From: Leclercia sp. UBA7405
Lineage (GTDB): Bacteria; Pseudomonadota; Gammaproteobacteria; Enterobacterales; Enterobacteriaceae
NCBI GenBank assembly: GCA_002469605.1
Contig: DKMV01000228.1
Location: 1-17,280 of the forward strand
DNA length: 17,280 nt
Reading direction: 5' to 3'
In this document: positions 1 through 6,760 of the stretch, in pieces
How positions within the stretch are numbered: the stretch's first letter is position 1
How the letters are laid out: the number at the start of each line of letters is the position of its first letter
Program-made: the position numbers and the translations under genes
The notes under the pieces: model-generated
Told to the model about the DNA's origin: nothing
The model's database searches: none
The model's input: only the letters and a program-made list of their open reading frames with translations

Positions 1-499
1 TAGTTCGCCGGTGATGCATGATATCACCCACGCCACCCCGGTATTTGTCACCGCCATGCTGGTATTGATTGGGGTAGGGTTCTCCCTGGGCAACTACCTG
101 GGCGGGAAACTGGCGGACCGGTCGGTTACCGGCACGCTGAAAGGATTTTTACTCCTGCTGATCGCAATCATGCTGGCGATCCCGTGGCTGGCGCAGAGCC
201 AGATTGGTGCGGCTGTCAGTATGGTGGTGTGGGGCGCCGCGACCTTTGCGGTGGTACCGCCTTTGCAGATGCGCGTTATGCGCGTGGCCAGCGAGGCGCC
301 GGGACTCTCTTCTTCGGTCAATATCGGCGCCTTTAACCTCGGGAACGCGCTGGGAGCGGCGGCCGGTGGAGCGGTGATCTCAAGCGGCATGGGCTACAGC
401 TTTGTACCGGTTATGGGTGCGATCATCGCGGCACTGGGGCTGATTCTGGTGCTGGCATCGGGACGTCGACAGCCTGAAAGGGTTTGCGCGGCGGAATAA
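1..499 (+). CDS. ydhP: YdhP, MFS drug/arabinose-type efflux transporter (C-terminal part, start outside window)
   Basis: Inner-membrane transporter of the major facilitator superfamily, DHA1 type; the exported substrate is unknown. The reading frame is open from the first bases of the window, so the gene begins to the left and only about the last 165 of roughly 390 residues are present. What is visible is the C-terminal half: alternating hydrophobic helices, the glycine-rich NYLGGKLADRS loop typical of MFS proteins, and the SSSVNIGAFNLGNALGAAAGG helix characteristic of this group. The protein closely matches remembered E. coli YdhP. The GTG and ATG codons at 11 and 14 are internal and not the start. 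It converges with mepH, leaving only 43 bases between the two stop codons; in E. coli sodB lies in this gap. Confidence 0.95.
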   Translation, partial: SSPVMHDITHATPVFVTAMLVLIGVGFSLGNYLGGKLADRSVTGTLKGFLLLLIAIMLAIPWLAQSQIGAAVSMVVWGAATFAVVPPLQMRVMRVASEAPGLSSSVNIGAFNLGNALGAAAGGAVISSGMGYSFVPVMGAIIAALGLILVLASGRRQPERVCAAE

Positions 500-504
500 G
501 GCAC

Positions 505-538
505 AAAAAACTGCCCCGCTGTTAACGCAGCGGGGCAG
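505..538 (-). terminator. Intrinsic terminator of mepH
   Basis: Perfect 11-bp inverted repeat CTGCCCCGCTG / CAGCGGGGCAG around the loop TTAACG (511-538). On the minus strand it is followed by six T residues (505-510), so it is a full intrinsic terminator for mepH. Read from the plus strand the hairpin also follows ydhP but has no T-tract, so it should stop ydhP transcripts poorly or only block back-degradation. Confidence 0.85.
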
Positions 539-542
539 GGGA

Positions 543-1343
543 TTAACGAATGGTTTTCGGCGTCATTACGCGACGGGCACCCACATAGTGGCGCTGCCAG
601 TAATCTTCGCTCAGGGAAGTTATCTGAATATCCCGCCCGCTGCGCGGAGACTGGATAAATTTGCCGTTACCGACATACACCCCAACGTGATCCGCCGTTC
701 CGCGACCCTGGGTGCGGAAGAAGACCAGATCGCCACTCTCCAGCTCGCCCCGCTCAACCGGTGACGCATCGCGCAGGTGATACATCTCATTAGCGGTGCG
801 TGGGATACGGAATTTAACCAGATCTTTATAGGCATAATAAACCAGACCGCTGCAGTCGAAGCCGGTACGGGGTGAATTGCCTCCCCAACGGTAGGGTTTG
901 CCAATCTGGCCCATCAGCTTATTCATGGCCGTTTTTTGCGCTTTCTGCATGCGCACTTTATGCGCCTCGGCAAGGGTTGTGGTCTTGCTGGTTTTAACGC
1001 ATTTCGCTTTATGCCCTTTACGGGCCGTGCATTTTTCTGTCACCACGCGCGACGCGGTTTTCAGCGTTTTGGGCGAAGTGCGGGAAGAGGATTTATTTTT
1101 TGGGCTGGAAGCGGTGTTCTGTTTTTTTGCGAGGCTTTTTTTGCTGCTGCTTTTTTTACTGGTGCTCTCTTTTTTTGTGGTTTTACTGCTGCTCTTTTTT
1201 TTCGGCTCCGTCACTTTCGCCAGATGCTTCTTATGCACGGCCGAAGCCCGCGCCTGTTCTGAGGCATTAGCCACAGGCGTAAAGGTCAGCGTGGTAAACA
1301 GCAAAGCACAGAGCGTGATCGAGATTTTAGTTATCCGCGCCAC
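543..1343 (-). CDS. mepH: MepH, murein DD-endopeptidase (NlpC/P60 family)
   Basis: Periplasmic hydrolase that cuts D-Ala-mDAP crosslinks so that peptidoglycan can expand; MepH, MepM and MepS are the redundant essential set in E. coli. The 266-residue product has an N-terminal signal peptide with likely cleavage after ANA (residue 27). A Lys/Ser/Thr-rich linker spans about residues 38-120, and a C-terminal NlpC/P60 domain runs from about 140. Catalytic Cys164 (FDCSGLVYY), His219 (ADHVGVYVG) and polar Gln231 are present. The start is GTG at 1343: the following MARITKISIT matches E. coli, and AGGGGA lies 7 bases upstream. An ATG at 1350 is out of frame. The coding strand of the linker has unusual runs of seven to eight A. 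The gene is transcribed divergently from grxD. Confidence 0.96.
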   Translation of the reverse strand: MARITKISITLCALLFTTLTFTPVANASEQARASAVHKKHLAKVTEPKKKSSSKTTKKESTSKKSSSKKSLAKKQNTASSPKNKSSSRTSPKTLKTASRVVTEKCTARKGHKAKCVKTSKTTTLAEAHKVRMQKAQKTAMNKLMGQIGKPYRWGGNSPRTGFDCSGLVYYAYKDLVKFRIPRTANEMYHLRDASPVERGELESGDLVFFRTQGRGTADHVGVYVGNGKFIQSPRSGRDIQITSLSEDYWQRHYVGARRVMTPKTIR

Positions 1344-1676
1344 TGGGCATTCCCCTGGTAATGTCGGGCAACAATAGTGCCCGCGTGTGATTTACAAAAC
1401 TCGTCGATTCTAATCCATAAGAACGTTCTAAGTTAATAAACTTTTTGTCGTTACCTCCAGGTTTCGGAAATCAGCGAAAAAAATTGTCTATTTTTAAGTC
1501 AGATTGCCCATCCTGCGAGCAGCCCTGGCCGTTTTTGCCGGTTAACCTGAATTTTAAATGCAGCTTAATAAAGGGCGCGATAAAATAGTTAACGTGACAA
1601 AAATGTTATTTTCCGTCGTGGGTCTGAAACGCTACAATGAGAGACCTGCCGTAACAGAAGTTAAAGGAAGCAAAAC
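1344..1676. promoter_or_regulatory. Divergent mepH/grxD intergenic region
   Basis: These 333 bases contain no credible gene. On the minus strand TAGAAT (1407-1412) is a candidate mepH -10. A 10-bp palindrome AGAACGTTCT (1420-1429) lies where the -10/-35 spacer would be. The mepH leader contains a 6-bp hairpin, CGGGCA/TGCCCG (1365-1383). For grxD, TACAAT (1633-1638) is a good -10 but the -35 is weak. The ribosome site AAAGGAAG lies just before the grxD ATG. The stretch 1430-1500 is AT-rich. Sequence between about 1500 and 1600 shows nothing I recognise; sodB and lhr are not here. Confidence 0.5.
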
Positions 1677-2024
1677 ATGAGCACCACTATTGAAAAAATT
1701 CAGCAGCAGATTGCTGAAAACCCGATCCTCCTTTACATGAAAGGTTCTCCGAAGCTGCCGAGCTGCGGTTTCTCCGCGCAAGCCGTGCAGGCGCTTTCTG
1801 CCTGTGGCGAACGTTTTGCTTACGTTGATATTCTGCAGAACCCGGATATTCGCGCCGAGCTGCCGAAATATGCAAACTGGCCGACCTTCCCGCAGCTGTG
1901 GGTGGATGGTGAACTGGTTGGCGGCTGCGACATTCTGATCGAGATGTATCAGCGCGGTGAACTGCAGCAGCTGATCAAAGAGACCGCTGCCAAGTACAAG
2001 TCTGAAGAGCCGGGCGCCGAGTAA
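1677..2024 (+). CDS. grxD: GrxD, monothiol glutaredoxin 4
   Basis: Cytoplasmic monothiol glutaredoxin that binds a [2Fe-2S] cluster with glutathione, pairs with BolA-type proteins and takes part in Fe-S cluster trafficking. The 115-residue length equals that of the E. coli protein. The active site CGFS has its single cysteine at residue 30, preceded by the KGSPKLPS strand-loop. The WPTFPQLW (TFP cis-proline loop) and GGCDI motifs that hold glutathione follow. The ATG start has AAAGGAAG about 8 bases upstream. The gene faces rnt and shares a bidirectional terminator with it; in E. coli the large helicase gene lhr separates the two. Confidence 0.97.
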   Translation: MSTTIEKIQQQIAENPILLYMKGSPKLPSCGFSAQAVQALSACGERFAYVDILQNPDIRAELPKYANWPTFPQLWVDGELVGGCDILIEMYQRGELQQLIKETAAKYKSEEPGAE

Positions 2025-2038
2025 TTTCTGCGCCATGC

Positions 2039-2068
2039 AAAAAAGCGACCCTGAGGGTCGCTTTTTTT
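2039..2068. terminator. Bidirectional terminator shared by grxD and rnt
   Basis: Perfect hairpin GCGACCC-TGA-GGGTCGC flanked by A6 on the left and T7 on the right, so it works as an intrinsic terminator in both directions. The rnt stop codon (2067-2069, TAA on the minus strand) runs straight into the A side of the stem, leaving no 3' untranslated sequence before the terminator. Confidence 0.92.
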
Positions 2069-2717
2069 ATGCTTCGCTTTCAGGCGTTGGCAGCGGCCAG
2101 CCGCCCAGCCGTTTCCAGCGGTTAACGATTTCGCAGAACAGTTCGGCGGTACGCTCGGTATCATAGAGCGCCGAGTGGGCCTGGGTGCCGTCAAAATCAA
2201 TGCCTGCGGTAATGCAGGCTTTTGATAACACCGTCTGGCCCAGCGCCAGACCGCTCAGGGCGGCGGTATCAAAGGTGACAAAGGGGTGGAACGGATTGCG
2301 CTTCAGCGAGCCACGCTCGGCGGCGGCCATCATAAAGCTGTGATCGAAGGTGGCGTTATGCGCGACCATAATGGCCCGGTTGCAGTTCTGCTCTTTCATT
2401 CCCTTGCGCACCATTTTGAAGATGGCATGCAGGGCGTCATATTCGCTCACCGCGCCGCGAAGTGGGTTGTGGGGATCGATACCGTTAAAGGCCAGCGCCT
2501 CAGGCTGGAGATTCGCCCCTTCGAAAGGTTCCACGTGAAAATGCAACGTTTCGTCCGGCATTAACCAGCCCTGTTCATCCATTTTCAATGTGATAGCGGC
2601 AATCTCAAGCAGCGCATCGGTTTTGGCATTAAATCCTGCAGTTTCAACATCAATGACGACGGGATAAAAACCACGAAAACGGTCGCACAGACCGGAAAAT
2701 TGAGCGATATCGGACAT
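2067..2717 (-). CDS. rnt: Ribonuclease T
   Basis: DEDDh-family 3'-5' exoribonuclease, active as a homodimer. It trims tRNA 3' CCA ends and matures 5S, 23S and other stable RNAs; it also degrades single-stranded DNA. The 216-residue product keeps all catalytic residues: Asp23 and Glu25 in VIDVETAGF, Asp125 in HNATFDHSF, His181 and Asp186 in [10 protein letters not shown]. The aromatic-rich substrate-binding surface is conserved. The start ATG at 2717 gives the expected [15 protein letters not shown]-terminus. The ribosome site is weak (AAGAGA). gloA lies upstream on the same strand but is separated by a terminator, so rnt probably has its own promoter in 2718-2780. Confidence 0.97.
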   Translation of the reverse strand: MSDIAQFSGLCDRFRGFYPVVIDVETAGFNAKTDALLEIAAITLKMDEQGWLMPDETLHFHVEPFEGANLQPEALAFNGIDPHNPLRGAVSEYDALHAIFKMVRKGMKEQNCNRAIMVAHNATFDHSFMMAAAERGSLKRNPFHPFVTFDTAALSGLALGQTVLSKACITAGIDFDGTQAHSALYDTERTAELFCEIVNRWKRLGGWPLPTPESEA

Positions 2718-2780
2718 CTGGGTCTCTTAAAAAGGAGAAAAAGCAGTGCGCATTATGGCAAATTTTAAGGCGGGATGCAG

Positions 2781-2806
2781 TAAAACAACGGGCGCGTAGT
2801 GCGCCC
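2781..2806 (-). terminator. Intrinsic terminator downstream of gloA
   Basis: On the minus strand GGGCGC-ACTAC-GCGCCC is followed by GTTGTTTTA. The T-tract is interrupted, so termination may be partial. It separates gloA from rnt. Confidence 0.6.
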
Positions 2807-2813
2807 TGAGGGA

Positions 2814-3221
2814 TTAATTGCCCAGACCGCGACCGGCGTCTTTGGCTTCGATCAGTTCGATTTTATAGCCGTCCGGATCTTCAACGAAGGCGATAACGGT
2901 GGTGCCGCCTTTAACCGGGCCCGCTTCACGGGTCACGTTGCCGCCGTTAGCACGGATGCGCTCGCACGCTTCTGCGGCGTTGTCCACTTCCAGTGCGATA
3001 TGGCCATAAGCGGTACCCAGCTCATAGCTCTCCACGCCCCAGTTATAGGTCAGCTCAATGACCGCTTCTTCGCTCTCTTCGCCGTAACCAACAAAGGCGA
3101 GGGAGTATTTATATTCCGGGTTTTCGCTGGTGCGCAGCAGTTTCATGCCCAGCACGTTAGTGTAGAACGCGATGGAACGTTGCAGGTCGCCAACGCGCAG
3201 CATGGTGTGAAGTAAGCGCAT
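2814..3221 (-). CDS. gloA: Glyoxalase I (lactoylglutathione lyase), Ni-dependent
   Basis: Isomerises the hemithioacetal of methylglyoxal and glutathione to S-lactoylglutathione, the first step of cytoplasmic methylglyoxal detoxification. The 135-residue length equals that of the E. coli enzyme. All four metal ligands of the Ni-type bacterial enzyme are in place: His5, Glu56, His74 and Glu122. The ATG start has AAGAGGA 6 bases upstream. The gene lies 87 bases downstream of nemA on the same strand; in E. coli nemRA and gloA are co-transcribed and induced by electrophiles through NemR. A hairpin without a T-tract occupies the gap, so read-through from nemA remains likely. Confidence 0.97.
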   Translation of the reverse strand: MRLLHTMLRVGDLQRSIAFYTNVLGMKLLRTSENPEYKYSLAFVGYGEESEEAVIELTYNWGVESYELGTAYGHIALEVDNAAEACERIRANGGNVTREAGPVKGGTTVIAFVEDPDGYKIELIEAKDAGRGLGN

Positions 3222-3270
3222 ATTATCCTCTTAGCTTTTTATCATCTTGAACAGAAACGATGTTTTAGTA

Positions 3271-3292
3271 TAGCGGCGAACCGTCGCCGCTA
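3271..3292. other. Hairpin between nemA and gloA
   Basis: Perfect 9-bp inverted repeat TAGCGGCGA / TCGCCGCTA around a 4-base loop. On the minus strand it is followed by TACTAAAACA, not a run of T, so it is probably not an efficient terminator. It could be an mRNA 3'-end stabiliser or processing site that sets the nemA:gloA ratio. Confidence 0.5.
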
Positions 3293-3308
3293 TCAATCAA
3301 TGCGGGGA

Positions 3309-4406
3309 TTATAAAGAGGGGTAGTCGGTGTAGCCTTCCGCGCCGCCGCCGTAGAAGCTTTCCGGGCGCTGCGGATTGAGTTCGGCTTTGCGCTGCAGGC
3401 GGGCAACCAGATCCGGGTTGGCGATATAGTCGCGACCGAAGGCCACCGCATCGATCAGACCTTTGTTAATCAGATCTTCTGCTTTTTCCGGAGTGTAAGC
3501 ACCGGCACCGATAATCACGCCCTGGAAGCGTGCTCGTACTTTCTCACGGAAAGCATCGGTGTAAGGCTCGCCACCGGCCCAGTCCGGCTCGGACATGTGC
3601 AGGTAAGCAATGCCGCGTTTCGCCAGCTCTTCGATAAGATAAAGCGCATCGGCCTCTTCGTTCGGACCGTTATCCACGTTCTGGAAGGTGCCAATCGGCG
3701 AGACGCGAATACCGATACGGTCGGCGCCCCACTCGGCACAGACGGCATCCACCACTTCCAGCACCAGGCGCGCGCGGTTCTCGACGCTGCCGCCATACTG
3801 GTCGGTACGCTGGTTAGAAGACGGGGAGAGGAACTGGTGCAGCAGATAACCGTGGGCCGAGTGCAGCTCTGCCATATCGAAGCCCGCTTCACGAGCGTTA
3901 GCCACCGCCTGGCGGAAGTCGTTGACGATGCCCGGGATCTCGTCGAGCTCCAGCGCGCGCGGGGTAGTGGTATCGACGCGGATCGCATGGCCGTTTTCAT
4001 CGCGCAGGGAGGTGCGGGTACCGGCGTTAATGGCAGAGGCAGAAACCGGTGCCTGGCCGCCAGGCTGGATGCTGCTGTGGGAGATACGCCCGGTGTGCCA
4101 CAGCTGAACGGCAATACGGCCATCTTCAGCGTGGACGCCATCGGTGATCTTCTTCCAGGCAGCGATCTGTTCCGGGCTGTGCAGCCCCGGTGCGCCGGCG
4201 TAACCTTTCGCCTGGGCGGAAATCTGGGTGGCTTCAGAGATGATAAGCCCTGAGCTGGCGCGCTGGCGATAGTATTCGCCCATCAGCGGCGTCGGGATAT
4301 CGCCCGGCTCGATGCTGCGCAGACGGGTAAGGGGTGCCATAAACACGCGGTTAGGGGCGGTAACGGCGCCCACTTTCAGTGGCGTAAATAACTTTTCTGC
4401 TGACAT
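3309..4406 (-). CDS. nemA: NemA, N-ethylmaleimide reductase (Old Yellow Enzyme family)
   Basis: Cytoplasmic FMN-dependent, NADPH-driven ene-reductase that reduces N-ethylmaleimide, quinones, nitrate esters and other electrophiles. The product is 365 residues with a TIM-barrel OYE fold. Visible residues are the FMN contacts Thr27, Gln101 and Arg234, and the substrate-binding pair His182/His185 with Tyr187 in [13 protein letters not shown]. The frame is open further upstream to 4595, but that extension overlaps nemR and is basic nonsense. The start at 4406 has AGGAG 5 bases before it and gives the family N-terminus [10 protein letters not shown]. It lies 52 bases after nemR; that gap holds a terminator-like hairpin and an inverted repeat resembling the NemR operator. 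Confidence 0.97.
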   Translation of the reverse strand: MSAEKLFTPLKVGAVTAPNRVFMAPLTRLRSIEPGDIPTPLMGEYYRQRASSGLIISEATQISAQAKGYAGAPGLHSPEQIAAWKKITDGVHAEDGRIAVQLWHTGRISHSSIQPGGQAPVSASAINAGTRTSLRDENGHAIRVDTTTPRALELDEIPGIVNDFRQAVANAREAGFDMAELHSAHGYLLHQFLSPSSNQRTDQYGGSVENRARLVLEVVDAVCAEWGADRIGIRVSPIGTFQNVDNGPNEEADALYLIEELAKRGIAYLHMSEPDWAGGEPYTDAFREKVRARFQGVIIGAGAYTPEKAEDLINKGLIDAVAFGRDYIANPDLVARLQRKAELNPQRPESFYGGGAEGYTDYPSL

Positions 4407-4419
4407 AGCGTCTCCTGAG

Positions 4420-4434
4420 TAGACCGGTCGTCTA
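4420..4434. promoter_or_regulatory. Second NemR-like operator before nemA
   Basis: Inverted repeat TAGAC-CGGTC-GTCTA, 15 bp, ending 13 bases upstream of the nemA ATG. It also contains TAGACC and GGTC, so it shares both half-sites with the NemR box TAGACC-N4-GGTCTA at 5073-5088, with one extra base in the spacing. Binding by NemR is an inference. Confidence 0.5.
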
Positions 4435-4444
4435 GTAAGTAATG

Positions 4445-4473
4445 AAAAAAAACGCCTGTTAAGTGCCAGGCGT
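4445..4473 (-). terminator. Terminator-like hairpin at the nemR stop codon
   Basis: On the minus strand ACGCCTG-GCACTTAA-CAGGCGT is followed by an eight-base T run (4445-4452). The left arm lies in the last nemR codons and the loop includes the stop codon. It has the form of an intrinsic terminator or attenuator placed between nemR and nemA. Its 7-bp stem is modest and translating ribosomes would cover its left arm, so it may be partial. Confidence 0.55.
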
Positions 4474-5058
4474 AGCAATGATGTTCTGTACGTGCGCCAG
4501 CGCGCTCTCCAGCGGAACGGCGCTGCGCGAAATCTTGGCCTGCAGATTAGCCCCCAGCCACAGAGAGTAAAGCACCTGCGCCTGGGTCTGCGCATCGCCG
4601 ATGAAGGCCAGCGATTTTTCGCGGCGGCCCCTGTCCAGGGCCTGGCCGAGTAGGGCGATCACGCCGCTCGCGCCTTTGTCCATCGCCGCGCGCATATCTT
4701 CTGACAGATCGCACACCTCGGCGGACAGCTTAACCGTGAGACAGCCGCTGATAATGCCCTGCTGGCAAAACTGATTCAGCGTCTCCTGGTAGTAAGCCAG
4801 CACACGATCGCGATGATTACCTTTTCCGTCCGTGAAGTGGCCGGCGAGGCGCTGGTGGTACATGGCATAGTGCCGCTCCAGCATCGCCACGCCAAACGCC
4901 TCTTTCGAGCGGAAGTAGTGGTAAAATGAACCCTTGGGGACATCGGCGGTTTTAAGCAGTTCGCTCAACCCCATGCCGGTAAAGCCCCGGTGCATGCAGA
5001 GTCGCTCGCCGGTAGCCAAAAGATGTTCGCGCGTATCGTGTTCAGTATGTCTGTTCAT
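4459..5058 (-). CDS. nemR: NemR, TetR-family electrophile/HOCl-sensing repressor
   Basis: Represses nemRA (and gloA); DNA binding is lost when its cysteines react with hypochlorous acid-derived chloramines, quinones, glyoxals or N-ethylmaleimide. The product is 199 residues, matching E. coli. The N-terminal TetR helix-turn-helix spans about residues 10-55 ([20 protein letters not shown]). Cys98, Cys106 and Cys116 and Lys175, the residues implicated in sensing, are all present ([25 protein letters not shown]). The start at 5058 ([13 protein letters not shown]) matches the family; an ATG three codons earlier is also in frame. The ribosome site is a poor GTGGGGG. A NemR operator lies 15 bases upstream, indicating autorepression. 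The eptA-like gene ends 39 bases upstream on the same strand with no terminator between. Confidence 0.96.
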   Translation of the reverse strand: MNRHTEHDTREHLLATGERLCMHRGFTGMGLSELLKTADVPKGSFYHYFRSKEAFGVAMLERHYAMYHQRLAGHFTDGKGNHRDRVLAYYQETLNQFCQQGIISGCLTVKLSAEVCDLSEDMRAAMDKGASGVIALLGQALDRGRREKSLAFIGDAQTQAQVLYSLWLGANLQAKISRSAVPLESALAHVQNIIATPGT

Positions 5059-5072
5059 GGCCCCCACTCTAA

Positions 5073-5088
5073 TAGACCAATCGGTCTA
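5073..5088. promoter_or_regulatory. NemR operator upstream of nemR
   Basis: Perfect 16-bp palindromic operator TAGACC-AATC-GGTCTA, identical in form to the NemR box described for E. coli nemRA. It lies 15 bases before the nemR ATG and only 9 bases after the stop codon of the phosphoethanolamine transferase gene. Transcripts entering from that gene must therefore cross a NemR-occupied site. Confidence 0.88.
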
Positions 5089-5097
5089 ATGCAAGCC

Positions 5098-6732
5098 TCA
5101 GCGTTGGCGACAGCGGCTGAGCAGATCCATTTCGGGCTGATAAACCGCGGTCTGGACGTTCATCATTCCCAGCACCGTGGAGAAAAGATTATCCTGGGAA
5201 ACCGCCTCGTCTTTCGCCTGCTGACGCAGACACTGGGCATCAATGCCGAACCCTTTTTGATAATCCGCCGACAGCCAGAACATAAAGGGAATATGGGTCT
5301 GCTGTTCCGGCGCCAGCATGTAAGGGGTGCCGTGCAGATAGATGCCGTTTTCACCCAGCGACTCACCGTGATCGGAAAGATAGACCAGCGCCGTGTTCAG
5401 CCGGGCCTGGCGCGCCCTGAGCAAGTCTATGGTTTTACTCACCACGCTGTCGGTATACAGGATGGTGTTGTCGTAAGTATTAAGCAGCGACTGGTGGTCA
5501 CAGTTCTGGATTTCATTGGTGTCGCAGGTCGGCGTAAATCGGCGGTACTCCTCGGGATAGCGCTGATAATAGGCCGGACCGTGGCTGCCCATCAGGTGGA
5601 TCACCACCACGCTGTCCTGCTTAATGCCATCCAGCACCTTGTCCAGGCGATAGAGATCGGCGTCATCAATGCAGACGTTGTTTTTACAGAAGGTGGTCAG
5701 CTTCCATTGGGTCATGTCGGTAAAGGGGATGCGCGAGCAGGCGCCCTTGCAGCCGCCGTCATTATCGCGCCATAGCAGGTTGATCCCGGCATGGGCCAGC
5801 ACGTCCAAAAGCCCCTCCTGATGACGCGCGAGATCGGCGTCATACTGTTTGCGCGGCATGCCAGAGAACATGCAGGGCACGGAGACCGCCGTCTCGGTGC
5901 CGCAGGAGGAGGCCTGCGGGAAGTTAATCATATCCTGCTTTTGCAGCTCGGGATTGGTGTCGCGGCCATAGCCGTTCAGGGAGTAGTTTTGCGCGCGCGA
6001 AGCTTCGCCCACCACCAGCACCAGCACCGTTTTCTTATTCTGTGCCAGCAGCACCGGACCTTTGTGCGCATCCTCTCCCAGGCGGATCAGGGTCTGATCC
6101 CCGGCAAACCAGCGCGCTTTGCTGTACTTGACTACCGCGCTGACGTAGTTTGCCGGGGTGACCATTTTCACGATGCTCTTGTTGTTGCGAAACAGCGAGG
6201 CGTAGTCCTTATAAAACACGGCCGCAATCAGGATGATCACCAGCAGGCTGCCAAGCAGCGCTGCCAGGCGCATCAGCAGCAGGTGCCACCACTTTGCCGG
6301 CCTGATGCGGATTGTCAGCAGTATTGCGGAGGGCACTACGCCCGCCACCACCAGCCACAGCACCAGCTGCGGGGTAAGAAGGGCTGTCGCTTCCTGTGAG
6401 TTAGTTTCGAAAACGTTGACCATCATGTTCTGGTCGATCACCGCGCCGTAGGTAAACATAAAGTAGGTGGCGGCGGCGCAGCCGACCGTCAGCAGCACCA
6501 GCAGCGGTTTACGCAGCAGCGGAATATTAAGAATGCTGAAGACCATTACCCAGCCGCAAAAAAGCACCACCGGCACCGAGAGGGCGAACAGCATATCGTG
6601 GAGCCTGGCGGGGGCGATGATTTCCCAGCTGCGGTGAATAAACAGGGCATTGAGCAGCGTAAAGAGCAGGGCGCAGCCCAGGGTAAATTTTATATCGTTA
6701 CACTGTAACTTTTTAGGTAAGCGCATCATCAT
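5098..6732 (-). CDS. eptA: EptA/MCR-family phosphoethanolamine--lipid A transferase (extra copy)
   Basis: Inner-membrane enzyme that moves phosphoethanolamine from phosphatidylethanolamine to lipid A phosphates, lowering affinity for polymyxins and other cationic peptides. The product has 544 residues. Five N-terminal membrane helices lie at about 16-36, 46-70, 76-97, 121-142 and 155-175, then a periplasmic alkaline-phosphatase-like sulfatase domain. Zinc and nucleophile residues are intact: Glu243 (VGEASRA), Thr281 (SCGTETAVSVPC), Asp454-His455 (YLSDHGES), plus His384 (GSHGPAYY) and His467 (YLHGTPY). Cysteine pairs 277/287, 328/332, 349/354 and 403/411 fit the family disulfides. Segments such as FETNSQEA and LHGTPYMLAPEQQT look at least as close to MCR-9-type enzymes as to PmrC/EptA, from memory. 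Three ATGs in a row (6732, 6729, 6726) leave the start uncertain; the ribosome site is weak. E. coli has no gene here; eptA usually sits with basRS. Substrate is inferred. Confidence 0.9.
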   Translation of the reverse strand: MMMRLPKKLQCNDIKFTLGCALLFTLLNALFIHRSWEIIAPARLHDMLFALSVPVVLFCGWVMVFSILNIPLLRKPLLVLLTVGCAAATYFMFTYGAVIDQNMMVNVFETNSQEATALLTPQLVLWLVVAGVVPSAILLTIRIRPAKWWHLLLMRLAALLGSLLVIILIAAVFYKDYASLFRNNKSIVKMVTPANYVSAVVKYSKARWFAGDQTLIRLGEDAHKGPVLLAQNKKTVLVLVVGEASRAQNYSLNGYGRDTNPELQKQDMINFPQASSCGTETAVSVPCMFSGMPRKQYDADLARHQEGLLDVLAHAGINLLWRDNDGGCKGACSRIPFTDMTQWKLTTFCKNNVCIDDADLYRLDKVLDGIKQDSVVVIHLMGSHGPAYYQRYPEEYRRFTPTCDTNEIQNCDHQSLLNTYDNTILYTDSVVSKTIDLLRARQARLNTALVYLSDHGESLGENGIYLHGTPYMLAPEQQTHIPFMFWLSADYQKGFGIDAQCLRQQAKDEAVSQDNLFSTVLGMMNVQTAVYQPEMDLLSRCRQR

Positions 6733-6760
6733 AAAAACCGTTCATTGTTTTGATGACGCG

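Noticed and set aside
898..1377. Plus-strand open frame rich in Phe/Leu that looks like a membrane protein
   Set aside because: It is the antisense of the Lys/Ser-rich mepH linker; A-rich lysine codons read backwards give Phe and Leu.
3597..4253. 218-codon plus-strand frame opposite nemA
   Set aside because: Antisense shadow of a fully conserved OYE enzyme.
4407..4595. In-frame N-terminal extension of nemA by 63 residues
   Set aside because: It overlaps nemR, is Arg-rich and unlike the family; the internal ATG at 4406 has a good ribosome site and the conserved N-terminus.
4990..5775. Long plus-strand open frame opposite the eptA-like gene and nemR (261 codons), with another at 5791-6399
   Set aside because: Antisense shadows of conserved minus-strand genes; composition is of the reversed-codon type and no ribosome site or family match is visible.
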